Shown: piece after piece, positions 25,911 to 35,722 of the stretch
Numbering within the stretch: the first letter of the stretch is position 1
Layout: the number at the start of each line of letters is the position of its first letter
Program-made: the position numbers and the translations under genes
The notes under the pieces: generated by a model
Told to the model about the DNA's origin: nothing
Database searches by the model: none
What the model saw: the letters and a program-made list of their open reading frames with translations, nothing else
Source: Eubacteriales bacterium mix99
GTDB lineage: Bacteria > Bacillota > Clostridia > Caldicoprobacterales > DTU083
DNA length: 64,000 bases
Assembly: GCA_038396605.1 (NCBI GenBank)
Contig: CP121690.1
Coordinates: forward strand, 2,818,356-2,882,355
Direction: 5' to 3'

Positions 25911-27431
25911 CTATATTCCAGTGCCCAGCGCTTTCCGCTTCCTCTCAATCATTTCCCCAATCCGGCCAATGTAGTCCTCCAGATTCTTCACATTGGCCAC
26001 CCGTTCCAGGCGGTCCTCCTCCGGGTGATAGAGCTTGCTGGACGCGCCGGCGCCGAATGCCCAGATGCTCCGCTTTTCCTCCATGATATCAATATTATAC
26101 CGGCATTCCTTTCCGGGGACCGTATAGCCCACATTCTCCAGATGGTCCAGCATATATTTCTGGCGGTAAAGATAATAAGGAACCATATCCAGATGTTCCA
26201 TCCATCTCCTGCAAACCGCCGACATTTCCTCCGCCAGTCCCCGTCTGGAGGGATCGTATTGATGAAAGGATTCTTTCAGGGCAGACGCCCGTTTCACCGC
26301 CAGCGTATGCACAGTGATATTTTCAGGCCCCAGAGCGGCAATCGCTTCCATGGTATGTTCCATATGCCGGGGCGTTTCACCGGGCAACCCCAGTATGACA
26401 TCCATATTGATGCAGTCAAAGCCGGTTTCCCTAGCCTGCTGAAAAGTGCGCGCCACATCTTCTGTTGTATGGTTCCGGCCCACCCGGTCCAGCGTTTCCT
26501 GGTTCATGGACTGCGGGTTGATGCTGATCCGGGTAACGCCATAGTTCTTCAGCAGCCGAAGCTTCTGTGGATCCAGACTGTCCGGCCTGCCGGCTTCCAC
26601 CGTATATTCTGACAAGGGGAACCGGGAGCGGAAACAGGACTCCGTCATGCAGAGGAGACGCTCCAGATCGGCATACGCCAGAACTGTCGGCGTCCCCCCG
26701 CCGATATAGACGGTATCCACGGAGATTCCAAGCCTCTGAAATTCATCCGACAAAGCGGACATCTCCCGATGCAGGCAATCCAGATAATCCCCGATTTTAT
26801 CGGAAATCCGGCCAAACAAATCGGATGGAAAGGAACAGTAAAAGCACCGGGAGGAACAAAAGGGAATATGAATGTAGACGGAAACGGTGCGGAGTCCCCC
26901 CTTTCGGATAAGGGGCCGCTGTACCTCCGCTGTTTTCATCATCAGATCCACCCTGGACGGATGCAGCCGGTATATCTCCTGCAGCGTATGCCGGACGTCC
27001 TCCCGGGAACAGCCCCGATCCAGCAATTCATGGACAATTTTCACCGGGCGGATCCCGGTCAGGATCCCCCACCTGGGATGTTTACCCGTAAAGGAGGACA
27101 GCAGGTCATAGACAGAGCCTTTCAGGCCATTTTTCATTTCCCGTCTTCTGCGCTTTTCAAAAAGAAAGGAAGTTTCCCCTTCCCCGTTTTCCCTGTCAGG
27201 GGCTTCGACATTTTTTCTCTCGCCCAGCAAAACCGGACCTTTTCGCAGGGTTGTGAGAAAGGAAAAGGATTCCGATCCTTCTGCGGACCAGGTGCTCTTC
27301 AGAATCAGGTCCTCTTCCGAGGGATCCGTTTCGTTTCCCATGGCGGATATGGTTTCCGTCGGGAAAAATTCTTTTGCCAGCTCCACAATTTCATTGCCGT
27401 AGGATACCTGCGGGGCATCTATCCAGATCAT
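25911..27431 (-). CDS. hemZ: Coproporphyrinogen dehydrogenase HemZ, radical SAM
   Basis: Oxygen-independent coproporphyrinogen III oxidase-like radical SAM protein of 506 residues. The 4Fe-4S motif is CSSRCFYC (C192, C196, C199), preceded by VSVYIHIPF; GGGTPTVL and the HemN-type C-terminal domain follow. An N-terminal extension of about 180 residues is typical of HemZ. HemZ-type proteins have not all been shown to make haem; some related proteins act as haem chaperones. It overlaps the MBL gene stop as ATGA, so the two are coupled. No clear terminator was found in the 170 bases before gpsA. Confidence 0.9.
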   Translation of the reverse strand: MIWIDAPQVSYGNEIVELAKEFFPTETISAMGNETDPSEEDLILKSTWSAEGSESFSFLTTLRKGPVLLGERKNVEAPDRENGEGETSFLFEKRRRREMKNGLKGSVYDLLSSFTGKHPRWGILTGIRPVKIVHELLDRGCSREDVRHTLQEIYRLHPSRVDLMMKTAEVQRPLIRKGGLRTVSVYIHIPFCSSRCFYCSFPSDLFGRISDKIGDYLDCLHREMSALSDEFQRLGISVDTVYIGGGTPTVLAYADLERLLCMTESCFRSRFPLSEYTVEAGRPDSLDPQKLRLLKNYGVTRISINPQSMNQETLDRVGRNHTTEDVARTFQQARETGFDCINMDVILGLPGETPRHMEHTMEAIAALGPENITVHTLAVKRASALKESFHQYDPSRRGLAEEMSAVCRRWMEHLDMVPYYLYRQKYMLDHLENVGYTVPGKECRYNIDIMEEKRSIWAFGAGASSKLYHPEEDRLERVANVKNLEDYIGRIGEMIERKRKALGTGI

Positions 27432-28075
27432 GATTTTTCAGGACCTCCCGCAGCCTGCAGGTAAGGATTGGAGATGCGCTCCCGGGCCAATGTACTCTGG
27501 GGGCCATGCCCCGGACAGATCACCACGGAATCGTCCAGATCCGACAGCCTGGACAGGGATTTCATCAGCATCTGCAGGTTTCCTCCGGGCATGTCCGTTC
27601 TGCCGGCGGTTCCCTGCATCAGGGTATCGCCGGAAAAGAGAATCCCGTCCCCGATATAGAATACGCCGCCCATGGTATGTCCCGGGGCATGGAGCACCCG
27701 GAACCGGATCCCTCCGATTTCCAGCATGTCTTCATCCTTCAGAAGCCGGTCCGGTGTTGCTTTGACCCGCAGATCCCCGATTCCGAATGGGCGGGACAGA
27801 TTCCTGTCCGGATCCTGCAGCAGCCCGACATCCTCCGGATGAATGACAAGCTTTGCCCCGGTACGCTTTTTCAGATCGTCCACTGCGCCGATATGATCAA
27901 AATGTCCATGGGTCAGCAGAATGGCTTTCGGCGTCAGCCGATGCTCCTCCAGACTATGAAGAAGAAGTTCCCGGTCTCCGCCGGGATCGATGACCACACA
28001 ATCCCCCGTTTCTTCCTGACAGACGGTATAGCAGTTGGCTTTCAGGGGCCCAACCGGCAGCACCAATACCTTCAT
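27428..28075 (-). CDS. MBL-fold metallohydrolase, glyoxalase II-like
   Basis: 215-residue cytosolic hydrolase. The metal-binding motif LLTHGHFDHIGAV (HxHxDH) is near residue 57; further ligands are in LHAPGHTMGG and SGDTL, and the C-terminal His in VICPGHGPQSTL. This layout fits the hydroxyacylglutathione hydrolase-like group widespread beside dtd and relA in Clostridia. The true substrate is unknown; persulfide dioxygenase or thioester hydrolase activity are alternatives. It overlaps the hemZ start by four bases. Confidence 0.88.
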   Translation of the reverse strand: MKVLVLPVGPLKANCYTVCQEETGDCVVIDPGGDRELLLHSLEEHRLTPKAILLTHGHFDHIGAVDDLKKRTGAKLVIHPEDVGLLQDPDRNLSRPFGIGDLRVKATPDRLLKDEDMLEIGGIRFRVLHAPGHTMGGVFYIGDGILFSGDTLMQGTAGRTDMPGGNLQMLMKSLSRLSDLDDSVVICPGHGPQSTLARERISNPYLQAAGGPEKS

Positions 28076-28116
28076 CCATTCCCATCCTTTCCTGCTGTTT
28101 GTCCTGAAAAATCATT

Positions 28117-28566
28117 CTAGAATGTTTTCCTGCTGTCCAGCAGCATGGTTACCGGACCGTCGTTTACCAGGGAAACCTCCATATGGGCACGGAAGACGCC
28201 TTTTTTTACCGGCACCCCCTGCTTCTCACAGCGTCCGCAAAATTTCTCATAAAAGGGCCTGGCAATTTCCGGTGCGGCGGCTGCGGAGAAGCCCGGGCGC
28301 CTTCCTTTCCTGCAGTCCCCGTAAAGTGTGAACTGGGATACCACCAGCAGCTCTCCTCCGATATCCTTTACGGACAAATTCATTTTGCCCTCATCATCTT
28401 CAAACACGCGCAGATTCACCGTTTTGTCCGCCAGATATTCCACATCCTGATCGGCATCTCCCTGCTCCACACCCAAAAGTACCAGATAGCCGGTTCCAAT
28501 ATGCGAAATCTGTCTGTCCTCCACCACGACACCGGCACTCTTTACCCGTTGTATCACTGCCCGCAA
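28117..28566 (-). CDS. dtd: D-aminoacyl-tRNA deacylase
   Basis: Removes D-amino acids (and glycine) from mischarged tRNA. 149 residues. Family motifs: RAVIQRVKSAGV at the N terminus, the catalytic-site SQFTLYGDCRKGRRPGF, and the Gly-cis-Pro-type motif region VNDGPVTMLLDS near the C terminus. TTG at 28566 is chosen: it gives the family start MRAVIQRV and has AGGAGG seven bases upstream, while the ATG at 28572 would have the ribosome-binding site almost touching it. It lies 12 bases after relA. Confidence 0.94.
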   Translation of the reverse strand: MRAVIQRVKSAGVVVEDRQISHIGTGYLVLLGVEQGDADQDVEYLADKTVNLRVFEDDEGKMNLSVKDIGGELLVVSQFTLYGDCRKGRRPGFSAAAAPEIARPFYEKFCGRCEKQGVPVKKGVFRAHMEVSLVNDGPVTMLLDSRKTF

Positions 28567-28578
28567 GATCATCCCTCC

Positions 28579-30738
28579 TTATGCGTTCACGCGGAATACA
28601 TCCACGACATCCTGCAGGCGTTTCAGATATTTAATCACCTTATCCAGCTGCTGGGTGTCCTGTATGTCCATATTCATATTGATGACTATAATCTTATTTC
28701 TGGCCGTACGGGCGTTGATTGCCGTTACATTCAGCTTGATTTCGGCAACGGCGTTGGTAATGTCCGCCAGTATGGACGGCCTGTCCCTTGCTACAATCTG
28801 AATTTCCGTATTGTAGGACGCCTTGTGCTCCCCGACCCAGTTTACCTCAATCATGCGCTTGGGATCCACTGAGCCGTCTGAAAGATTGACACAATCCGCC
28901 CGATGCACCGAAACGCCTCTTCCCCGGGTAATATATCCGATCACCGGATCGCCGGGCACCGGATTGCAGCACTTTGCAAAGCGGATCATTACATTATCGA
29001 TACCCTTGACATGGATGCCATTGTCCGACGGGCTTTCTTCCTTCCCGGATCTGGTTTCCTTCACAATATCTTCCGGGAACTGCTCCTTGTTGGCCTTGCG
29101 ATACTCATCGATCAACCGAGTCAGGACATGATTCACCGGGACCCCCCCGTACCCCAAAGCAGCATACAGATCCTCCACGGAGGCAAAGCCATACTTTTTC
29201 AGAATACTATCCATCCATGCGCTCTGAATCAGGGAAGACAGGGTATACCCCTGACGTTTGGCCTCCCGTTCCAGCGATTCCCGGCCTTTCTCAATATTCT
29301 CTTCCCGTCTTTCCTTTTTGAACCATTGCCGGATTTTGTTTTTTGCCTGACTGGTCCTGACAATCTTCAGCCAGTCCCGGCTGGGTCCGCGGCCGGCATC
29401 CCGGGTAGTCAGTATTTCCACAATATCCCCGGTCTTGAGCGGACAGTCCAGGGGAACAATCTTTCCATTTGCCTTCGCTCCGATACAGCGGTTTCCAACC
29501 GCACTGTGAATGGCATATGCAAAATCCAGAGGAGTGGCACCCTTGGGTAAGTCAATCACGTCTCCCTTGGGAGTAAATACGAATACTTCGTCCGTAAACA
29601 GATCAATCTTCAGGCTTTCCATAAATTCTTTGGGATCCCTGGAATCGCCTTGCCATTCCAGAAGCTGCCTCAGCCATGCCAGCTTCTTGTCCATATCATA
29701 GGAAGTCTTGCCGCCCTCCTTGTATTTCCAGTGAGCCGCAATTCCATATTCCGCAGTCCGGTGCATTTCCCAGGTCCGGATCTGGATCTCAAAGGGTTCC
29801 CCCCTTGGCCCGATCACAGTGGTATGAAGGGACTGATACATATTGGGCTTTGGCATGGCAATGTAATCCTTGAATCGGCCGGGGATCGGCGTCCACAGGG
29901 TATGCGCAACCCCCAGGACGCCATAGCAGTCCTTTACCGTATTGACCAGGACACGGATCGCCTGCAGATCATAAATCTGTTCAAAATCCTTGTGCTGCAT
30001 ATACATTTTTTTATAAATGCTGTAAAAATTCTTCGGGCGCCCTTCAATTTCGCAGTCAATGTTGAACTCCTTCAGCTTTTTCTGCAGTGTCCCGATGACT
30101 TTCCGGATATAGGCTTCCCGTTCCCTGCGTTTGGCAGCCACCTTGTCCACCAGATCATAGTAGCCCCTGGGATCAATATATCTCAGCGAAATATCCTCAA
30201 GCTCCCACTTGATTTTGAAAATGCCGAGGCGGTGTGCCAGCGGAGCGTAAATTTCAAGCGTTTCATATGCTTTTTCCCGCTGCTTTTCCTCATCCACATA
30301 TTCCAGCGTTCTCAGGTTATGGAGCCGGTCTGCCAGCTTGATGATAATCACACGGATATCCTTTGCCATGGCCAGGAACATTTTGCGCAGACTCTCCGCC
30401 TGCTGCTCTTCCTTCGATTTATAGGAAAGCCGGCTCAATTTGGTAACGCCATCCACCATATCGGTGACCTCGTCGCCGAACCTCTCCGTCAGTTCCTCTT
30501 TGGTAACACTGGTATCCTCAATGGTATCATGCAGCAAACCTGCGGCAATGGTATCCACATCCATGCCCAGATCCACCAGGATGTTTGCGACGGCAAGGGG
30601 ATGAATGCTGTATGGCTCGCCGGAAGATCTTTTCTGCCCTTCATGGGCTTTGGCAGCAAATTCATAGACTTCCCGGATCTTGTCGACGGCTTCCGGTCCG
30701 AATGCCTTTTCAATTTTTGTTAAAAGTTCTTCCAGCAC
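28579..30738 (-). CDS. relA: Bifunctional (p)ppGpp synthetase/hydrolase, RelA/SpoT
   Basis: Stringent-response enzyme, 719 residues. An N-terminal HD hydrolase domain (YSIHPLAVANILVDLG, LLHDTIEDT near residue 70, KLADRLHNLRTLEYV) is followed by the synthetase domain (near 230-350, with MPKPNMYQSLHTTVIGPRG), a TGS domain (VFVFTPKGDVIDLPKGATP), a zinc-finger/helical region (RFAKCCNPVPGDPVIG) and a C-terminal ACT domain (EIQIVARDRPSILADITN). Hydrolase HD residues are present, so it should both make and degrade (p)ppGpp. GTG at 30738 is preferred because AGGGAG stands six bases before it; an ATG at 30744 abuts the site. It lies between apt and dtd. Confidence 0.96.
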   Translation of the reverse strand: MLEELLTKIEKAFGPEAVDKIREVYEFAAKAHEGQKRSSGEPYSIHPLAVANILVDLGMDVDTIAAGLLHDTIEDTSVTKEELTERFGDEVTDMVDGVTKLSRLSYKSKEEQQAESLRKMFLAMAKDIRVIIIKLADRLHNLRTLEYVDEEKQREKAYETLEIYAPLAHRLGIFKIKWELEDISLRYIDPRGYYDLVDKVAAKRREREAYIRKVIGTLQKKLKEFNIDCEIEGRPKNFYSIYKKMYMQHKDFEQIYDLQAIRVLVNTVKDCYGVLGVAHTLWTPIPGRFKDYIAMPKPNMYQSLHTTVIGPRGEPFEIQIRTWEMHRTAEYGIAAHWKYKEGGKTSYDMDKKLAWLRQLLEWQGDSRDPKEFMESLKIDLFTDEVFVFTPKGDVIDLPKGATPLDFAYAIHSAVGNRCIGAKANGKIVPLDCPLKTGDIVEILTTRDAGRGPSRDWLKIVRTSQAKNKIRQWFKKERREENIEKGRESLEREAKRQGYTLSSLIQSAWMDSILKKYGFASVEDLYAALGYGGVPVNHVLTRLIDEYRKANKEQFPEDIVKETRSGKEESPSDNGIHVKGIDNVMIRFAKCCNPVPGDPVIGYITRGRGVSVHRADCVNLSDGSVDPKRMIEVNWVGEHKASYNTEIQIVARDRPSILADITNAVAEIKLNVTAINARTARNKIIVINMNMDIQDTQQLDKVIKYLKRLQDVVDVFRVNA

Positions 30739-30826
30739 AGCCATCTCCCTTTCTGAATCCCTCCATCAGACAAATACGGATCGTACCATTCCTTCCATCC
30801 TTCCGTCTGAACGATGGGCATCCTTG

Positions 30827-31345
30827 CTATTTTTCATATTGAATAAGAGAGTCCACATCGTATCCCTTCAATGTTTCCCTGCCGTTCAAAAAGCTTAGTT
30901 CCATGGCAAAGAGGATCCCGGCGACCTTTCCGCCCAGTTTCTCCACCAGCCGGACCACTGCAAGTGCCGTGCCTCCTGTTGCCAGCAGATCATCCACAAT
31001 CACAACCCTTTGACCAGGTAATATGGCATCCTTATGTATTTCCAGAGTATCCGTGCCATATTCCAGACCGTATTCATAGCGGACGGTCTCGGCAGGAAGT
31101 TTCCCCGGCTTGCGGACCAGAACGAAGCCGGCATTCAGGCCATACGCAACCGGAGCGCCAAGCACAAACCCCCGGGCTTCCGGGCCGACAATCAGATCCG
31201 CGTTCTTATCCCGGCACCGGCCCACCATAGCGTCGACGGTTTCATGATACGCTTCTCTGTCCTTCAGCAGAGTTGTAATATCCTTGAAGGAAACACCCTT
31301 TTTCGGGAAGCCTTCTACCACCCTTATCTTTTCCTTTAAATCCAT
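30827..31345 (-). CDS. apt: Adenine phosphoribosyltransferase
   Basis: Purine salvage enzyme forming AMP from adenine and PRPP. 172 residues, the normal size. The PRPP-binding motif [20 protein letters not shown] is near residue 120; [20 protein letters not shown] and [14 protein letters not shown] are also typical. AAGGAGG precedes the ATG at 31345. It sits between recJ and relA, a conserved Firmicute order. Confidence 0.97.
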   Translation of the reverse strand: MDLKEKIRVVEGFPKKGVSFKDITTLLKDREAYHETVDAMVGRCRDKNADLIVGPEARGFVLGAPVAYGLNAGFVLVRKPGKLPAETVRYEYGLEYGTDTLEIHKDAILPGQRVVIVDDLLATGGTALAVVRLVEKLGGKVAGILFAMELSFLNGRETLKGYDVDSLIQYEK

Positions 31346-31393
31346 ACCGCTTCCTCCTTAAATTCAGACAATTATTGGAATCATAAAGGGCTT

Positions 31394-33901
31394 TTAATCC
31401 TTTATGCCGTAACCCATCAACCAGTGCCTGTGAAAGACATACAGCCTGCTCTCCTTCAGTTGCCGATTGGCCGGATCCCGAAAACATCGGATCCGGATCG
31501 TCTGGTTTCCGGTTTTCATCGAAATAAAATTCAGCTCCCTGAAGATCTCCAGAGCCAGCTGCATCTGAAAACCGTTGAAGTCCCTTCCCGACCCCTCCCT
31601 GAGGCAAAGCAGCAGCTGTTCGGAATCCGGCCAGTAATCCCTGCCCGGAACGATTCTGCGCAGCCATTTATAAATGATACCCAGATCCCTGCGCGTCAGG
31701 GTAAAGGACCTGCGCAGGATCTCCTTCAATGAAACCGCCTCTCCGGCAGCACCCGACACGATAAGGTATCGGAGCTTGTCCGGTGGAACCCCCGTTTCAA
31801 AACCAGTCCCATGAAATTTTTCTTCCACAGCGGGCAGTAAAACCGTATGATAATATCTTTCCGGATGGAATCGAGGCCCGGGAATCAGAATAACGGAATT
31901 CCTGCCTGCCCCGTCTGCAGGATCCGGTGAATGATATCGAACCGGGATCCGATCCAGCATATCTTTCTTCAGCAGATCCTCCAGAATACAAACCGCAGAC
32001 TCCAGGGTGCTGACAAAAATGCCGGTTCCAATTGCAGAATCCTTCAAAAGAGCCGTAGCCTGATCCACCGTAAGGACCTCATAATCGTCCGGATCGGTAT
32101 CATCCCGTGCCTGCTGCACATCACCATTATACAAAAAATCATCAAAAAAGACATCAAAAAATTTAAAATAGAAAGAAGCCAACAGGTTGTCCAAATCCCG
32201 GTGATCCCGGTATATTCTTTTCAGACTGCATATCTGAAGCTGCGTACTGCTGACTCCCCTCCATTCATTCCGCTTCAGGGAAGTCAGCAGACTTACCCGG
32301 CATCCTTTCTGCAAATCCCTGCCCGCTTCTGCCATCCCGAAGCCCACTGCATCCCAGGAGCGCTGCCCCAGCGCCAGGGCAAGCTTAATGTGATTGGCGT
32401 TCCTGCCTATAAGCCTGCTGTTTTCCACAACGGCAGAGGAAATCAGAAACCTGGGAGTGGGATTGCCGACTCCAAAAGGTGCCAGGCTGTCGATCTCTTT
32501 CAGTAATCCGGGGGAAATATCCTCCGGAGCAATCTCTCCGTCATAAACATAATGGGGAATCAACGTTTCATCATCCAGAACTTTTCCCGCATACTCACAG
32601 ATTCTTCTGCGGAACTCCGGAATATCCTTTGTAAGGATGGAAAGGCCTGCCGCCTGCTCATGCCCGCCAAACCGCGAAAAAAGATCCCTGCAGGAAGAAA
32701 GGGCACGGTACAGATCAAATCCCGGGACACTTCTGGCGGATCCCACACCCTGCTCTCCATCCAGGGACAGGACGACAGACGGACGGTGATATCGTTCGGA
32801 TATCCTGGAAGCCACAATCCCGATCACTCCGGGATGCCATCCCTCCCCGGCCACCACAAGAAAGCGGTCATCGGCCAGATTGACCTGATCCGGAAGAATT
32901 TCCTGCACGGATTCCAGAATACGCTGCTCGGTTTCCCTGCGGTCCCGGTTGCACCCGATCAGCTCCTCCGCCACAGGCAGGGCCTGATCCGGCCGGGAGG
33001 CAGTCAGCAGCTCATATCCTGCACGATAAGTGGTCATCCGCCCCGGCGCATTCAGGCAAGGTGCGATGGTAAAGGATATCCTGCCGGAATTTACTGCAGA
33101 GGGCTCCATCTCAAGCTTCTGCAGCAAAGCGGCGATTCCGGGACGGGGCTTTCCCCGGATCTGACGGATCCCCAGTGCAGCAAGCACCCGGTTTTCTCCC
33201 GTCAGCGGGACCACATCCGCCACCGTACCCAATGCTGTCAGGTCCAGGAAAGGAACCACAGCTTCCCGTCCCCCCAATGCCTGAACCAATTTGGATGCGA
33301 CACCCACTCCCGCCAGCTCCCGGTATGGATAAGCCTGTCCGGGAATTTTCGGATCGATCACGGCAAAAGCATCCGGCAGGGCAGCTCCCGGCATATGATG
33401 ATCCGTAACGATGATATCCATGTCCGGCGATATCTCCCGGATCTCCTCCGCAGCGGCAATGCCGCAGTCCACCGTCAGGACCAGACCGGTTCCTCCATTC
33501 CTTAACCGCTTCAGAGCCTCAGGATGCAGTCCGTAACCTTCCTCCTGCCGGCTGGGAATATAGACATCCACATCGGCTCCCAATGATTTCAGATAAAGGG
33601 ACAACACCGAAGAGGAAGTAATCCCGTCGGCATCGTAATCCCCGTAAATTGTAATCTTCTCTCCGGATGCAACAGCGCTTCGAACCCTTTTCACTGCCCG
33701 GTCCATACCCGACAAATCAAAGGGGTCGTTCAGCTGATCCAAAGTGGGATGAAGATACGCCCTGGCTTCCTCCACACTGGTTATTCCGCGGTTCACCAGC
33801 AGCCCGGCAGTGATTTTACTGATATTCAGTTCCGTCTGCAGCAGCATTTTAACAGTTTCGGTATTTTCCGAATCCGGTTGGCATACCTGATAAATTGACA
33901 T
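31394..33901 (-). CDS. recJ: Single-stranded-DNA-specific exonuclease RecJ
   Basis: 5'-3' ssDNA exonuclease used in recombination and repair. 835 residues. DHH-family metal motifs: GDYDADGITSSSVLSLYL (near residue 88), VLTVDCGIAAAEEI, IIVTDHHMPGAALPDA, and the DHHA1 part RFGGHEQAAGLSI. A long C-terminal extension (after about 560) of mixed alpha/beta character is usual in Clostridial RecJ. Start at 33901 with GGGAG upstream. It is downstream of the SCIFF maturase gene. Confidence 0.94.
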   Translation of the reverse strand: MSIYQVCQPDSENTETVKMLLQTELNISKITAGLLVNRGITSVEEARAYLHPTLDQLNDPFDLSGMDRAVKRVRSAVASGEKITIYGDYDADGITSSSVLSLYLKSLGADVDVYIPSRQEEGYGLHPEALKRLRNGGTGLVLTVDCGIAAAEEIREISPDMDIIVTDHHMPGAALPDAFAVIDPKIPGQAYPYRELAGVGVASKLVQALGGREAVVPFLDLTALGTVADVVPLTGENRVLAALGIRQIRGKPRPGIAALLQKLEMEPSAVNSGRISFTIAPCLNAPGRMTTYRAGYELLTASRPDQALPVAEELIGCNRDRRETEQRILESVQEILPDQVNLADDRFLVVAGEGWHPGVIGIVASRISERYHRPSVVLSLDGEQGVGSARSVPGFDLYRALSSCRDLFSRFGGHEQAAGLSILTKDIPEFRRRICEYAGKVLDDETLIPHYVYDGEIAPEDISPGLLKEIDSLAPFGVGNPTPRFLISSAVVENSRLIGRNANHIKLALALGQRSWDAVGFGMAEAGRDLQKGCRVSLLTSLKRNEWRGVSSTQLQICSLKRIYRDHRDLDNLLASFYFKFFDVFFDDFLYNGDVQQARDDTDPDDYEVLTVDQATALLKDSAIGTGIFVSTLESAVCILEDLLKKDMLDRIPVRYHSPDPADGAGRNSVILIPGPRFHPERYYHTVLLPAVEEKFHGTGFETGVPPDKLRYLIVSGAAGEAVSLKEILRRSFTLTRRDLGIIYKWLRRIVPGRDYWPDSEQLLLCLREGSGRDFNGFQMQLALEIFRELNFISMKTGNQTIRIRCFRDPANRQLKESRLYVFHRHWLMGYGIKD

Positions 33902-33949
33902 GAATAACTCCCTGTCCCTGCATCTTTGGTATCAATTCCATAAATGTTG

Positions 33950-35302
33950 TTATTCTTCCTCTGCTTCTATGGCTTTCACAGCCAAAGCACATTCCAGCCT
34001 TTTCCTTTCCATCTCGCAGCCCAGTTCATAAGGTTCATCGATGCTTCCGGAAAAATGACTGGCATTGGCGGAGCACCCGCCGCTGCAATAAAATTTGGCC
34101 CAGCAGGAAGAGCATTTTTCCTTTGTAAATACATTGCATTTCCGGAAGTTCTGCTGCATGTCCTGACGGAAGGAGCCATCCAGCACACTTCCCATCTTGA
34201 ATTTTTCCTCCCCGACAAACTGATGACAGGGATAAATATCCCCTGTGGGGGTCACTGCGATATATTCATTGCCCACTCCGCAGCCTGCGGCTCGTTTCGC
34301 TGCACAGGGCCCCTGCTCCAGATCCACCTGGAAATGAAAGAAGTTGAAGCCTTTCCCTTCCTTTCGTCTCTCCAGATAGGCTTTCAGGAGTCGGTCATAG
34401 GACGCAAAAATCTCAGGAAGATCCTCCCGGGAAAGATGATAATCCTCATCCTCCGAAGCAACCACCGGCTCAATGGAGATCTGCTGAAAGCCCAGATCGG
34501 CCAAATGCAGGACATCCTTGTCAAAATCCTTATTGTATTTTGTAAAGGTCCCCCGGACGTAGTAATCGGTCTGATTTCTCAAATCCGCCAGCCGGATTGC
34601 CTTCGGCACAATAGCATCGTAGCTTCCCCTGCCGTTGACGGTTTTGCGAAGACAGTCATGCACCTCCCGCCGTCCGTCAATGCTGAGAACCACATTGACA
34701 AACTCGCGGTTGATATAGGCTATGGTATCGTCATCCAGCAGCAGTCCGTTGGTTGTAACGGTAAACCGGAATTCCTTGTTGTATTGCTTTTCCAGCTGCC
34801 GGCCGTATGTCACCAGCTTCTTCACCACATCAAAGTTCATCAGGGGCTCTCCGCCGAAGAAGTCCACCTCAAGATTTCTCCGGTAACCGGAATGATTTAC
34901 GAGAAACTCCAGAGCCTTTTTTCCCGTTTCCAGATCCAGCATGGCCCGCTGGCCATGAAAATCACCGGTGGAGGCAAAACAGTACCGGCATCGGAGATTG
35001 CAGTCATGAGCCGCATGCAGACACATGGCCTTGATCATCGGCTCCCCCGCCATAACGGGCCGATCCTTCGGATCCCAGGTGGTATACAACATTTCTGCAT
35101 CCACCAATTCGTTTATTTCGGACAGGGCTTCCCGCAGATCACCGACCGGATACCGATCGCCCAATCCCTTCACAATATCTTCCCAGACAAAGTCCGGACC
35201 ATAATCCAACAAATCCCAGACAATTTTATCAATTACATGAACGGCACCGCTGTTTACATCCAATACCAGCCGGACACCGCCTGCTTCAAATTTATGTATC
35301 AT
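33950..35302 (-). CDS. scfB: SCIFF peptide maturase, radical SAM/SPASM
   Basis: Makes Cys-Thr thioether cross-links in the SCIFF precursor. 450 residues. An N-terminal peptide-binding region is followed by the radical SAM motif CNLRCRYC (near residue 105, in LHAAHDCNLRCRYCF) and, toward the C terminus, the auxiliary-cluster cysteines GCGVGNEYIAVTPTGDIYPCHQ and the SPASM set CNVFTKEKCSSCWAKFYC-SGGC. The precursor gene scfA lies immediately upstream, separated by a strong hairpin, which is the usual arrangement in Clostridia. Confidence 0.95.
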   Translation of the reverse strand: MIHKFEAGGVRLVLDVNSGAVHVIDKIVWDLLDYGPDFVWEDIVKGLGDRYPVGDLREALSEINELVDAEMLYTTWDPKDRPVMAGEPMIKAMCLHAAHDCNLRCRYCFASTGDFHGQRAMLDLETGKKALEFLVNHSGYRRNLEVDFFGGEPLMNFDVVKKLVTYGRQLEKQYNKEFRFTVTTNGLLLDDDTIAYINREFVNVVLSIDGRREVHDCLRKTVNGRGSYDAIVPKAIRLADLRNQTDYYVRGTFTKYNKDFDKDVLHLADLGFQQISIEPVVASEDEDYHLSREDLPEIFASYDRLLKAYLERRKEGKGFNFFHFQVDLEQGPCAAKRAAGCGVGNEYIAVTPTGDIYPCHQFVGEEKFKMGSVLDGSFRQDMQQNFRKCNVFTKEKCSSCWAKFYCSGGCSANASHFSGSIDEPYELGCEMERKRLECALAVKAIEAEEE

Positions 35303-35425
35303 TGGCCTTTTCCCTTTCCGATTCCATTCCTGCTCTCCTGTACGGAACCCCCGGCGCCGCAGCTATCCAAAAACAGAATGCCCCGGTGAACGGAAGCCCT
35401 GACAGAACCAGGTGCTTCATAAAGA

Positions 35426-35450
35426 ATAGCAGTAGCTGAGCTACTGCTAT
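35426..35450 (-). terminator. Hairpin between scfA and scfB, probable attenuator
   Basis: A perfect 10-bp stem (ATAGCAGTAG/CTACTGCTAT) with a 5-base loop lies 29 bases after the scfA stop. Only a weak T-run follows, so it probably lets some transcripts through or protects the scfA mRNA end, giving more peptide than enzyme. Confidence 0.6.
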
Positions 35451-35478
35451 CCATGTCTTTTATGTAAGAAATAAAATA

Positions 35479-35616
35479 TTACTTCTGGCAGCTCTGGTTT
35501 CCAACCGTGCAGGATGTCTTGCATGCGGACTGGCAGGATGTCTTGCACTCTCCACAGCCACCCCGATGCATGGTCTGCTTCAGATTGCCCTTGCAAAGGG
35601 TCTTGATATGCTTCAT
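35479..35616 (-). CDS. scfA: SCIFF ribosomally made peptide precursor, 45 aa
   Basis: Six-cysteines-in-forty-five peptide. From the ATG at 35616 it is exactly 45 residues. A leader (MKHIKTLCKGNLKQTMHRGG) is followed by the conserved core with C21, C24, C28, C32, C36 and C43 and Thr/Ser residues between them (KTSC repeated). An extra Cys is at position 8 in the leader. GGGAG lies seven bases before the ATG; a longer in-frame start at 35661 should be ignored. Function of the mature peptide is unknown, although it is nearly universal in Clostridia. Confidence 0.95.
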   Translation of the reverse strand: MKHIKTLCKGNLKQTMHRGGCGECKTSCQSACKTSCTVGNQSCQK

Positions 35617-35659
35617 AATGCAACTCCCTCTCCCTAAACAAAATTCAAAATTACAATTC

Positions 35660-35688
35660 ATTATATCATAAAGTCCGGCAAATGAAAA
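35660..35688 (-). promoter_or_regulatory. Candidate SigA-type promoter for scfA
   Basis: On the minus strand a perfect TATAAT (35660-35665) stands 17 bases from a weak TTTTCA (35683-35688), 44 bases before the scfA ATG. Confidence 0.5.
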
Positions 35689-35722
35689 GGGCCGCGCATC
35701 CTTCCGCTTTTGATTCTTTCAG

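Noticed and set aside
31242-31667. 141-residue minus-strand frame overlapping recJ and apt
   Set aside because: Different frame of the recJ 3' end; no ribosome-binding site or motif, and it would overlap two clear genes.
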